NCBI GenBank assembly: GCA_025929455.1
Contig: JAICMB010000003.1
Location: 1 to 23,408, forward strand
Origin: Bryobacteraceae bacterium
GTDB taxonomy: Bacteria; Acidobacteriota; Terriglobia; Bryobacterales; Bryobacteraceae
Direction of reading: 5' to 3'
Length of the DNA: 23,408 nt
In this document: positions 7,788-14,434 of the stretch, piece after piece
How positions within the stretch are numbered: position 1 is the first letter of the stretch
How the letters are laid out: each line of letters opens with the position of its first letter
Notes under the pieces: model-generated
Told to the model about the DNA's origin: nothing
Database searches by the model: none
The model's input: the letters and a program-made list of their open reading frames with translations, nothing else
Translations under genes and position numbers: made by a program

Positions 7788-9428
7788 GTGCTTTTTCGCG
7801 GTCTCCTCGCTCTTGCCATCGCCGCCTCCATTACAGTGGCCGTCGTTCCCATTCACTTCACCGACATCGCGCCGGAAGCCGGGCTCACCATTCCCAACAC
7901 CTACGGTGGCAAACTCCGCAAGGACTACATCCTCGAGACCACTGGCAATGGCGCTGCGATTTTCGACTACGACGGCGATGGCGCGAACGACATCTTCATC
8001 GCCAACGGCGCCACGCTTGACAGCAACGCGGCGCGTCCGCAGCTTTATCGCAACGACGGCCACGGCCATTTCAGCGACATCTCCGCGCGCGCGGGTTTCA
8101 CTGCGACGGGCTGGGCGCAAGGCGTGTGCGTCGGCGATTATGACAACGACGGCCGGCCCGATCTGCTCGTCACCTACTACGGTCACAACCGCCTCTACCG
8201 CAACCAGGGCGACGGCACCTTCCGCGATGTCACCGCCAATGCGGGCCTGCCCGTCACCGGAACGCGCTACGGCTCCGGCTGCGCATTCACCGACTACGAT
8301 CGCGACGGCAACCTCGACCTGTTCATCGCCAACTACGTCGATCTCGATCTGGCACACACGCCCAAGCCGGGCAGCGGTGGTTTTTGCGAGTGGAAAGGCA
8401 TCGCCGTCATGTGCGGCCCGCGCGGCCTGCCACTCGCGCATAACGTGCTCTATCACAATGATGGCCGCGGCCACTTCACGGACATATCCGAAAAATCCGG
8501 CATTTTGAAGCCCGGTGGACGTTACGGGCTAGGCGTCGCGGCCGCGGACTTCGACAACGACGGCTGGCCCGACATCTATGTAGCATGCGACATGACACCC
8601 AGCCTGCTGTACCGCAATAACCACGACGGCACCTTCACCGAGCGCGGCGTGGAAGCCGGCGTCGCCTACAATTACGATGGTGCGTTGCAGGCGGGTATGG
8701 GCGTCGCCGTCGCCGATTACGACAACGATGGCCGCCTGGATGTTGCCAAGACCAACTTCTCCGGCGACCTAACGTCCCTTTTTCACAACGACGACGGCCG
8801 GTTCTTCACCGATGTGTCGCGCGAGGCCGGCCTCGGTGCGCACCAGTTCCTCGGCTGGGGCATTGCGTTTCTCGATGTGGATCAGGACGGCCGCAAAGAC
8901 CTGCTTGTTGCCAACGGACACGTATACCCCGAAGTTCAGAACGCGACCGTTGGCGACAAGTATTTGCAGCCGACTTTGCTCTACCGCAACCTCGGCGGTG
9001 GAAAATTTCGCGACATCACCGCCTCCGCCGGTCCCGCGTTTGCCACTCCGCGCCCGGCACGCGGACTCGCATACGGCGATGTCGATGGCGACGGTCGCCC
9101 AGAGGTCGTCGTCGTCAACATGACTGCCACTCCCTCGCTCCTGAAGAACACTGCGCCCGCAGGCAACTGGTTTTCCGTGTCGGTCAAGGGCACCCGTTCA
9201 AATCGCAGCGGCATTGGCGCGCGTGTCACGATCGAAGCGGGCGATCACAGGCAGATCGACGAAATCATGAGTGGTGGCAGCTTCTATTCTCAAAACGAAA
9301 TGGCCGCGTTCTTCGGCCTCGGGGCGGCCACGACGGTCGACCGCCTTGAAATACGGTGGCCCAGCGGCGCCATCAATGAGTGGAAGAATCTAGCGGCCAA
9401 TCGCAAATTCATCGCCGTCGAGAAATAA
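7788..9428 (+). CDS. Secreted FG-GAP/VCBS beta-propeller protein with C-terminal ASPIC/UnbV domain (CRTAC1-like)
   Basis: A 546-residue protein with a GTG start and a signal peptide of about 20 residues (LFRGLLALAIAASITVAVV). It contains at least seven calcium-binding blade motifs of the form D-x-D-x-D-G-x-x-D: DYDGDGANDIF, DYDNDGRPDLL, DYDRDGNLDLF, DFDNDGWPDIY, DYDNDGRLDVA, DVDQDGRKDLL and DVDGDGRPEVV. Most are followed by 'YRN-x-G-x-G-x-F-x-DIT'. The last 90 or so residues (SGIGARVTIEAG to IRWPSGAINEWKNL) are an ASPIC/UnbV domain. The architecture matches CRTAC1-like extracellular proteins, abundant in Acidobacteriota and Planctomycetota, with presumed binding or adhesion roles and no enzyme activity assigned. 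It follows the GT-C-like gene by 14 bases and is probably co-transcribed. An upstream TAAAAT, 11 bases before the GTG, could also serve as a -10. Confidence 0.93.
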   Translation: MLFRGLLALAIAASITVAVVPIHFTDIAPEAGLTIPNTYGGKLRKDYILETTGNGAAIFDYDGDGANDIFIANGATLDSNAARPQLYRNDGHGHFSDISARAGFTATGWAQGVCVGDYDNDGRPDLLVTYYGHNRLYRNQGDGTFRDVTANAGLPVTGTRYGSGCAFTDYDRDGNLDLFIANYVDLDLAHTPKPGSGGFCEWKGIAVMCGPRGLPLAHNVLYHNDGRGHFTDISEKSGILKPGGRYGLGVAAADFDNDGWPDIYVACDMTPSLLYRNNHDGTFTERGVEAGVAYNYDGALQAGMGVAVADYDNDGRLDVAKTNFSGDLTSLFHNDDGRFFTDVSREAGLGAHQFLGWGIAFLDVDQDGRKDLLVANGHVYPEVQNATVGDKYLQPTLLYRNLGGGKFRDITASAGPAFATPRPARGLAYGDVDGDGRPEVVVVNMTATPSLLKNTAPAGNWFSVSVKGTRSNRSGIGARVTIEAGDHRQIDEIMSGGSFYSQNEMAAFFGLGAATTVDRLEIRWPSGAINEWKNLAANRKFIAVEK

Positions 9429-9440
9429 GCCGGTCTCGCT

Positions 9441-9459
9441 CGAAGCCGCTTCGTTTCTC
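9441..9459 (+). terminator. Weak stem-loop after the FG-GAP protein
   Basis: CGAAG and CTTCG form a 5-bp stem around a CCG loop at 9441-9453, followed by TTTCTC. It begins 12 bases past the stop codon. The stem is short and the T-run interrupted, so it is only a candidate terminator. Confidence 0.3.
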
Positions 9460-9530
9460 ACGCTCCCTAAAAAGAATTAGGCACGAGTTGTGACCAAAAA
9501 TATGCACTGCCAGTCCTGCCCGACTATCAA

Positions 9531-9547
9531 CCGTACTGCCAGTACGG
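9531..9547. promoter_or_regulatory. 17-base palindrome, candidate operator
   Basis: CCGTACTG-C-CAGTACGG is a perfect inverted repeat around one central base. The core ACTGCCAGT occurs again at 9506-9514, 29 bases upstream centre to centre. It sits about 51 bases upstream of the TATAAT box, a position suited to an activator. The stem has no usable loop, so protein binding to DNA is more likely than an RNA hairpin. Confidence 0.4.
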
Positions 9548-9597
9548 ACCGTTAAGGACCCGCAAAAATAGCCGGCACGAAGCCGCCGGATTAGCCT

Positions 9598-9603
9598 TAT
9601 AAT
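9598..9603 (+). promoter_or_regulatory. Perfect -10 box (TATAAT) upstream of the secreted protein
   Basis: TATAAT in GC-rich DNA, 137 bases before ATG 9741. The -35 position (9575-9580, GCACGA) does not match TTGACA, which fits an activator-dependent promoter; the palindromes at 9506-9547 are candidate sites. It would give a leader of about 130 bases. Confidence 0.4.
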
Positions 9604-9740
9604 CGCTTACCACGACGCACAGAAAGGAGGAGATTTACTTACGTATTCGCGGCGAACTACTCGTAAACATTAATTTCTGCCGCTGCTTTGCCATGAGTAG
9701 CGTGCAGCGCAAATATGGGTCCGAAAGAAAGGAGTGTTCC

Positions 9741-10619
9741 ATGGACACTAGCAATACTTACAGGGTCCGTTGCCCGTTTGGTCAACTCCTGCCCTGGACG
9801 ATGCTCGCTTTGACGCTCAGTCTGAACTTGGCCAAACCGGCTTTGTCCAACGACCTGAAATTCTCTTCGGCGCGGCTCTCACCTACGCCGTCTTTCGGAG
9901 GGGCTTTCGCGGTGGTACCTGGGAAGCCCATTTTTAAAGCCGCTGGAAATTTTGACAATCCGGCGGTAATGCCCGTACAGTCCTCGCCCTTTGGCGCGAG
10001 CTACGCGGTATGGAGCGCGCGATTTTGGCAGTGGGAGTTTTCACTGCCGGTCACCGCTCACCCACTTTTTGAGACGGCGGATTGCAGTGCCGGGCAGGCT
10101 GGCCATGTCTGGTTTCTCGGTGGGACTTTTCTTACCTTTTCGCCATCCCCAGGCGTTGTATTGGGGCAGGCGGACAGAACATGTGTAGTGCCGCCCGGAA
10201 CGGCGCTGTTCTTTCCGGTTGTGAACAATGAGTGCTCCACCATTCCGGGTGATCAATTGCCCGGTTTTACGACACCTCCGATCACGCCGGAAAAGTTGCA
10301 AGCATGCGCCAAGTTCGCAAGCAGCTTCATCGTAGCGAGCTCCCTTAAAGCGACTCTCGACGGCGTACCAATAAACGGTTTGACGCAGTACGACGTTACG
10401 TCCCCACTTTTCAGCTTCGGGCCATTGCCGCCCGACAACCTCTTTGGTGTGCCCGCCGGGACCACGGGTTCGTCCGTAAGCGACGGCATTCACTTGATGC
10501 TTCACCCTTTGTCGGTGGGAGAACACACGCTGTACTTCCATGCCGAGGAGGACCTCAGCCCCATCGGCCTGCCTGACTTCATCCAGGACATTACCTATCA
10601 CTTGATCGTGACGCCCTGA
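9741..10619 (+). CDS. Secreted protein of unknown function
   Basis: I chose ATG 9741 because AAAGGAG at 9728-9734 lies six bases before it; an in-frame ATG at 9693 has no such site. The 292-residue product has an N-terminal hydrophobic segment (about 17-32, LLPWTMLALTLSLNLA) and a likely cleavage near ALSND, residues 35-39. The mature part is rich in Pro, Phe and Gly with few charges. Visible blocks are SYAVWSARFWQWEFSLP, HPLFETADCSAGQAGHVWFLGGTF, RTCVVPPGTALFFPVVNNECS and, near the end, GEHTLYFHAEED. The Cys residues before WFLGG, in RTCVVP and in NECS could form disulphides. I recall uncharacterised secreted proteins in soil bacteria with the same 'W-S-A-R-x-W-Q-W' and 'VWFLGG' blocks, but no function. 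It appears to be a single-gene unit with its own long leader and is followed by a hairpin. Confidence 0.8.
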   Translation: MDTSNTYRVRCPFGQLLPWTMLALTLSLNLAKPALSNDLKFSSARLSPTPSFGGAFAVVPGKPIFKAAGNFDNPAVMPVQSSPFGASYAVWSARFWQWEFSLPVTAHPLFETADCSAGQAGHVWFLGGTFLTFSPSPGVVLGQADRTCVVPPGTALFFPVVNNECSTIPGDQLPGFTTPPITPEKLQACAKFASSFIVASSLKATLDGVPINGLTQYDVTSPLFSFGPLPPDNLFGVPAGTTGSSVSDGIHLMLHPLSVGEHTLYFHAEEDLSPIGLPDFIQDITYHLIVTP

Positions 10620-10631
10620 AGACTGTGTCTC

Positions 10632-10655
10632 GCGGATCGCCACGTCGCGATCCGC
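10632..10655 (+). terminator. Stem-loop after the secreted protein
   Basis: GCGGATCG (10632-10639) pairs perfectly with CGATCCGC (10648-10655) across an 8-base loop, 12 bases after the stop codon. No T-run follows (ACTGCCCGC). Position favours transcript termination or 3'-end protection, but the intrinsic terminator pattern is incomplete. Confidence 0.4.
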
Positions 10656-10900
10656 ACTGCCCGCACCAATGCATTGCTGGAGCGTTCATCGGAATATACT
10701 TCCGCGCCCTACGGTCAGCAGCTTCGGCGGGTCGCAAGATGGAGGATGTCGCGCCACGCGACAGGCGTCGAAATTCGCCGCTCTCTCCGGCACGGTGTTC
10801 GAGAGGCGAAATTCGCCGCCTACACCCAAATAACACATTACGCGTTGCCGCCTACCATAGGTTTGTTAGCAAATGCTTGCCGCAGGCTTTATCGCGGAAG
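10656..10900. other. Gene-free stretch with a duplicated 13-base motif
   Basis: No convincing gene. Short frames here run across the tRNA and lack ribosome sites. CGAAATTCGCCGC occurs at 10769-10781 and 10807-10819, the second copy within the odd-centred palindrome GGCGAAATTCGCC. The stretch between them contains CTCTC/GAGAG pairing potential. This is the downstream side of the minus-strand tRNA-Gln gene. Confidence 0.4.
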
Positions 10901-10974
10901 TGGCTGGGAGGCAGGGACTCGAACCCCGATACGCAGATCCAGAGTCTGCAGTCTTACCATTAGACGACCTCCCA
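10901..10974 (-). tRNA. tRNA-Gln (anticodon CTG)
   Basis: On the minus strand a 74-base cloverleaf folds. The acceptor arm is TGGGAGG with CCTCCCA, then discriminator G and an encoded CCA (10903-10901). The D arm is GTCT/AGAC with loop AATGGTA. The anticodon arm is GCAGA/TCTGC with loop CTCTGGA, giving anticodon CTG. The T arm is CGGGG/CCCTG with loop TTCGAGT. It reads CAG glutamine codons. The anticodon is intact, so it is not an amber (CTA) suppressor, which bears on the TAG inside the TonB receptor 5.7 kb away. Confidence 0.96.
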
Positions 10975-11043
10975 ACTTCTACTCATCTTAACAACCCGCG
11001 GACGCCGTCAGCATGCGGCGCGCGCGCTACAGCCTGGCCACAG

Positions 11044-11061
11044 TGGTATAAATCGATACCA
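11044..11061 (+). promoter_or_regulatory. Inverted repeat and possible leaderless -10 at the UxuA-like start
   Basis: TGGTAT (11044-11049) and ATACCA (11056-11061) are a perfect 6-bp inverted repeat whose last base is the A of the start codon. Inside it, TATAAA at 11047-11052 resembles a -10 box ending eight bases before the ATG. There is no Shine-Dalgarno, so transcription could begin at or next to the start codon. Confidence 0.3.
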
Positions 11062-12185
11062 TGGCGCAGAAAATTTCTCGAAGAACGTTGATGCAAGCGG
11101 CGGCCGCGGGCGGACTCGCTCCCGCATTGGCCGGCGACGCTCAGGCCGCCGCGCACGGCACGCACTGGCCCGTCGTAGAAGGCCCGAACACGCCGAAGCT
11201 CTGCCTGGAAATTTCGGGGGGGCTGCTTTCGGCGGGCACGCAGGACGACGCGGGTATGCGCCGGATCAAACAGCTCGGCGTGAATTACGTTCTGTGCGGC
11301 GGCCCGCGCATTCCCTGGAAAGAAGAAGATATCCGCGCACGTGTAGAGCGCTTCCGCGCGGGCGGCCTCACGCTGTACAACATGATGATCGGCGGCTTCC
11401 CGAAAACGCTCTACGGGCGTAATGGACGCGACGAAGAGATCGATAAAGTGCGCCAGTCCGTTCGCGCCGCGGGCCGCGCGGGCCTGCCCGTCATCGAGTA
11501 CAACTTCTACGCGCACCGTCTCGTGGAGGGCTATTACGAACAAACCGGCCGCGCGGGCGCAGGGTTGACCGCGTTCACATACGAGCGCGTCAAAAACCTG
11601 CCGCCACTCCCGGAAGAGGGCATCCACACGCTCGATGAAATGTGGAACAACATCGCGTATTTCCTCAAAGCGGTGATCCCCGTCGCCGAAGAATCGCACG
11701 TGCGGCTCGCGCTGCATCCCAACGATCCGCCCGCGCCCCTCAGCCGCGGTTCGCAGCAGATCATGGGGACGGTCGCCGGTTGGAAGAAGCTCATCGACAT
11801 CGTACCGAGCCCGTCCAACGGCATTACGTTCGACTGCGGCGTCACGCGCGAAATGGGCGAAGACCCCGTCGAAGTTTGCCGCTATTTCGCAAGCCGCGAC
11901 CGCATAAACCACGTCCACTTCCGCAACGTGCGCGTGCGCAAGCCCTACGAAGACTACACCGAAGTTTTCATCGATAATGGCCAGGTAAATATGTTCGCCG
12001 TGATGAAAGAGCTCATTGCGAACAAGTACACGCGCACCGTATATCCGGAGCATCCGCGCGCGCTCGATGCCGATCGCGAACACACCGGGTTCAAATCCTA
12101 CTATCCCGGCGGCGGCGGCTACACCGGGTTCGTGTTCAACGTGGGATACGCGCGCGCCATGATGCAAGCGGCACTCTCGGCGTAA
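11061..12185 (+). CDS. Tat-exported mannonate dehydratase (UxuA)-like protein
   Basis: A 374-residue TIM barrel with a twin-arginine signal (KISRRTLMQAAAAGGLAPA, cleavage probably after DAQA). Blocks align in order with mannonate dehydratase UxuA: LALHPNDPP (UxuA HPDDPP), NGITFDCGVTRE (the Cys-containing GLTFC-type block), INHVHFRNV (the metal-ligand His block), FIDNGQVNMFAVMKEL (the GDVDM block) and RTVYPEHPR (the RPDHG block). UxuA dehydrates D-mannonate to 2-keto-3-deoxygluconate in cytoplasmic hexuronate breakdown. An exported homologue is unusual and may use another sugar acid or act as an isomerase, so the exact reaction is not assigned. The family's Cys and His positions look present. 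The Tat signal places it beyond the cytoplasmic membrane, like the other two Tat proteins in this window. A small exported protein begins 43 bases downstream. Confidence 0.82.
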   Translation: MAQKISRRTLMQAAAAGGLAPALAGDAQAAAHGTHWPVVEGPNTPKLCLEISGGLLSAGTQDDAGMRRIKQLGVNYVLCGGPRIPWKEEDIRARVERFRAGGLTLYNMMIGGFPKTLYGRNGRDEEIDKVRQSVRAAGRAGLPVIEYNFYAHRLVEGYYEQTGRAGAGLTAFTYERVKNLPPLPEEGIHTLDEMWNNIAYFLKAVIPVAEESHVRLALHPNDPPAPLSRGSQQIMGTVAGWKKLIDIVPSPSNGITFDCGVTREMGEDPVEVCRYFASRDRINHVHFRNVRVRKPYEDYTEVFIDNGQVNMFAVMKELIANKYTRTVYPEHPRALDADREHTGFKSYYPGGGGYTGFVFNVGYARAMMQAALSA

Positions 12186-12207
12186 CCGTCACGCTCCCCG
12201 CGGTATC

Positions 12208-12223
12208 ACACCTTCAGAGGTGT
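12208..12223 (+). promoter_or_regulatory. Stem-loop that includes the ribosome site of the next gene
   Basis: ACACCT (12208-12213) pairs with AGGTGT (12218-12223) around the loop TCAG. The AGAGG ribosome site (12216-12220) for the ATG at 12229 lies partly in the right arm. The hairpin could limit translation of the small exported protein unless opened. It is short, so chance is possible. Confidence 0.3.
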
Positions 12224-12228
12224 TTACG

Positions 12229-12624
12229 ATGCAGCGCATTGCGGCATTGCTGTTGGTGTTTTCTATAGGCCTTCTCGCCGAGAGCCTGAAGCCGTCGGAC
12301 GTGAAGATTGCCGGCGATATCGATTACGGCCAAACCAGCCCGGCCATCGACTACACCAACGATCCGGCGTACCGCGCGCTCGTTTTCAACGGCAACAGTG
12401 GTGATCAGATCCAGGTCACGGTCAAAGATAACGGCCACAAAGCCTGGGTCGCGATCGCCGACGGTTCGCTCAAAGAGCTTGCCACCGGCACGACGGAACT
12501 CACGTTCACGCTGCCCAATGCCGGTCCGGACCTGCAGGCTTATTACATAGTCTTTCGCGACAGCGGCAACCAGCGCGCCGCGTTCACTGTGGAACTGAAA
12601 AAGCTTAGCGCTTCACCAAAATAG
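12229..12624 (+). CDS. Small exported beta-rich protein, PPC-domain-like
   Basis: A 131-residue protein. ATG 12229 (MQRIAALLLVF) is preceded by AGAGG at 12216-12220; a GTG nine bases upstream is a weaker choice. The signal peptide spans about residues 1-17, ending LLAES. The mature sequence alternates hydrophobic and polar residues, with VFNGNSGDQIQVTV, AWVAIADGSLKELATGTTELTFTLP and YYIVFRDSG...FTVELKKL. This resembles the bacterial pre-peptidase C-terminal (PPC) beta-sandwich, but as a free-standing domain. It sits 43 bases after the UxuA-like gene on the same strand, so it may be co-transcribed. Its stop lies 20 bases inside the 3' end of the convergent GH13 gene. No enzyme motif is visible. 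Confidence 0.75.
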   Translation: MQRIAALLLVFSIGLLAESLKPSDVKIAGDIDYGQTSPAIDYTNDPAYRALVFNGNSGDQIQVTVKDNGHKAWVAIADGSLKELATGTTELTFTLPNAGPDLQAYYIVFRDSGNQRAAFTVELKKLSASPK

Positions 12625-14434
12625 AAGCCGTACGCGGTGGCACCGTCGCCTTCAGCACGTCATCGCGCACCGCAATATTGCCCGCCAGCCCGATGACATC
12701 GTGCCAGGTGCCCTGTGATGCCGGAGTCTCAACGTGCAGTTGGGTCGTACCGTTGTTCAAAATAACGATCGCGGCGCCCCGCGTGTAGATCCACGCTGTA
12801 TCGGTCACGCCCACCTGCGTGAAGTCCGCGTGGCGCAAGTCGGGCAGTTCCGCTCGCAATTGAATCAGCCGCTGCACGTAGTCGAAAATATCCCGCTCGG
12901 CCTTGGTGCGCCCTTCCGGCGTAAACGCGTTGTGCGTGTCGCCTGCCCAGCCGCCCGGAAAATCGCGCCGGTTGTCAGGGTCTGTGCCGCCATGCATCGC
13001 GAGTTCGTCGCCGTAGTAGATGGTGGGCATGCCGCGCGTCGTCATAAGATACGTGAACGCCAGCTTCAGTCCGTCTACGGTCGCGCCGTTCTCGTTCATG
13101 AATCGTGTCACGTCGTGGTTGCCGAGAAAGGTTACGAGTGCGCTCGGGTCCTTGTACATCCAGTCGTGCGCCAGCATGTAAGGCACGCTCATCACAGTCT
13201 TTCCCTGGCCGAAAGCGCTTCGTATCGCGAAATATGATGGAAAGTCAAACACGGTGTCAATGCCGGAATCGATGTGATCGAACCGCTCCTGACCGCCTTG
13301 GAAGAACGATGTTACGGCGGGATCGCCGTCGAACACTTCGCCCACCACGCGCAAATTCGGGTAATCCTTCTTCAGTGCCGCTGTCCAATCGCGCCAGAAT
13401 TTCCGCGGCACATAGGGGACCGTATCGGCGCGGATACCGTCAATGCCGGTCGACGCCACCCACCACAACGTGTTCTGAATCAGATACTGCGCGACATCAG
13501 GGTCGTTCTGATTGAGATCGGGCAAAATATTCAGGAACCAGCCATCGAGCACGGGCGCGCGCGTGAACAGCCCCGAGTGCGGGTCCATCAACGTCCAGAT
13601 CTTCCACGTTTCGTTCAGATGCTTCTCGGCCGTGCCGTGAAACCAGGTCGGCTTTGGTGGCGCGCCCACCCACGGGTGCGACGGACCGGTGTGATTCACG
13701 ACCATGTCAAGCACGACCTTAATGCCCGAGGCGTGCGCCTTGTCCACCAGTTCGCGCAATTTCTCGATGGTACCGAAATGCTCCTCGACCTTATAGAAAT
13801 CGACCGCTCCGTAGCCGTGGTAATCGGCAACCGGCTCGTTCCTGTATTTCTCGCGATCGTTCAGGCGGTTGGAGTTGTCGTAAACCGGCGTGATCCACAT
13901 TGTCGTGATGCCCAGCGACTTTAGGTAGGGCAGGTGATCGATAATGCCCTGAAAATCGCCGCCGTGATAATAGCGGGGCTTGTTGCGGTCGAACAGACCC
14001 TTCGACTCGGCCGGATCGTCGTTCGTCGTGTCGCCGTCGGCAAAGCGATCCGTCACGATCAGGTACATGACATCCTCGGACGAAAATCCCTGGAAGCGCC
14101 CCGTGCGGTCCAACGGTGCGAGCACTGGGAACGGGGCCGTCACAGACCCTTCGGGCGTGCGGATTTCAAGGGATTCGTCGCCCGCCTTGTGCACCTTCAC
14201 GTCAACGAAGAGGTACGCTCCTGTATCGTCGGTATGCGCCCCGAGCACATCGAGGCCGTGGGAGCGCACCTCCGCGCCGCGGAAGCCCGATCCGGTAATC
14301 AGCACCCGGACCGTGCTTTCGGCCTGGTTCGCCCACCAGTTAGGCGGCTCCACTTTCTTGACCACCGGCGCCGCGGAGGCCACACCGGCCGTGAGCAGCG
14401 CGCCCAGCGCCCAACATCGTATTATCGCGATCAT
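12605..14434 (-). CDS. Exported GH13 alpha-amylase family enzyme (cyclomaltodextrinase/neopullulanase type)
   Basis: A 609-residue enzyme with a signal peptide ([21 protein letters not shown]). The N-terminal beta-sandwich, about 23-105 (VVKKVEPPNWWANQAEST), is typical of cyclomaltodextrinase N-domains in SusA/neopullulanase-like enzymes. The catalytic barrel starts near DVMYLIVTDRFADGD and shows the GH13 regions: DMVVNH (243-248), GIRAD with nucleophile Asp337, GEV with acid/base Glu366 and FLGNHD with Asp441. A C-terminal beta domain ends TVPPRTASILVKR. It should hydrolyse alpha-1,4 (perhaps also alpha-1,6) glucans or cyclodextrins outside the cytoplasm. The start overlaps the stop of the upstream MFS gene as ATGA, implying translational coupling and a role in feeding that transporter. 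The 3' end overlaps the convergent PPC-like gene by 20 bases. Confidence 0.94.
   Translation of the reverse strand: MIAIIRCWALGALLTAGVASAAPVVKKVEPPNWWANQAESTVRVLITGSGFRGAEVRSHGLDVLGAHTDDTGAYLFVDVKVHKAGDESLEIRTPEGSVTAPFPVLAPLDRTGRFQGFSSEDVMYLIVTDRFADGDTTNDDPAESKGLFDRNKPRYYHGGDFQGIIDHLPYLKSLGITTMWITPVYDNSNRLNDREKYRNEPVADYHGYGAVDFYKVEEHFGTIEKLRELVDKAHASGIKVVLDMVVNHTGPSHPWVGAPPKPTWFHGTAEKHLNETWKIWTLMDPHSGLFTRAPVLDGWFLNILPDLNQNDPDVAQYLIQNTLWWVASTGIDGIRADTVPYVPRKFWRDWTAALKKDYPNLRVVGEVFDGDPAVTSFFQGGQERFDHIDSGIDTVFDFPSYFAIRSAFGQGKTVMSVPYMLAHDWMYKDPSALVTFLGNHDVTRFMNENGATVDGLKLAFTYLMTTRGMPTIYYGDELAMHGGTDPDNRRDFPGGWAGDTHNAFTPEGRTKAERDIFDYVQRLIQLRAELPDLRHADFTQVGVTDTAWIYTRGAAIVILNNGTTQLHVETPASQGTWHDVIGLAGNIAVRDDVLKATVPPRTASILVKR

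Larger units (their letters stand above)
9429..9740. other. 312-base gene-free regulatory region
   Basis: No supported gene lies between the FG-GAP protein and the secreted protein starting at 9741. The stretch holds a weak stem-loop (9441-9453), two copies of the odd-centred palindrome ACTGCCAGT (9506-9514 and 9535-9543, the second extended to a 17-base palindrome), and a perfect TATAAT (9598-9603). It also holds an isolated Shine-Dalgarno-like AAAGGAGGA (9623-9631) with no ATG, GTG or TTG behind it. The frame of the downstream gene is open from 9603 onward. This is recorded as a long leader. Confidence 0.6.

Noticed and set aside
7770..8474. Minus-strand open frame of 234 codons opposite the FG-GAP protein
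   Set aside because: The repeated DxDxDG motifs of the real gene read as Val/Ala/Ile repeats on the other strand; it is a by-product of the repeats.
10901..10974. tRNA-Gln as a possible suppressor of the TonB amber codon
   Set aside because: The anticodon is CTG with normal flanking bases. It would need CTA to read UAG.
10625..10991. Two short plus-strand frames of 105-112 codons
   Set aside because: Both run through the tRNA-Gln gene in antisense, lack ribosome sites, and have no recognisable sequence.
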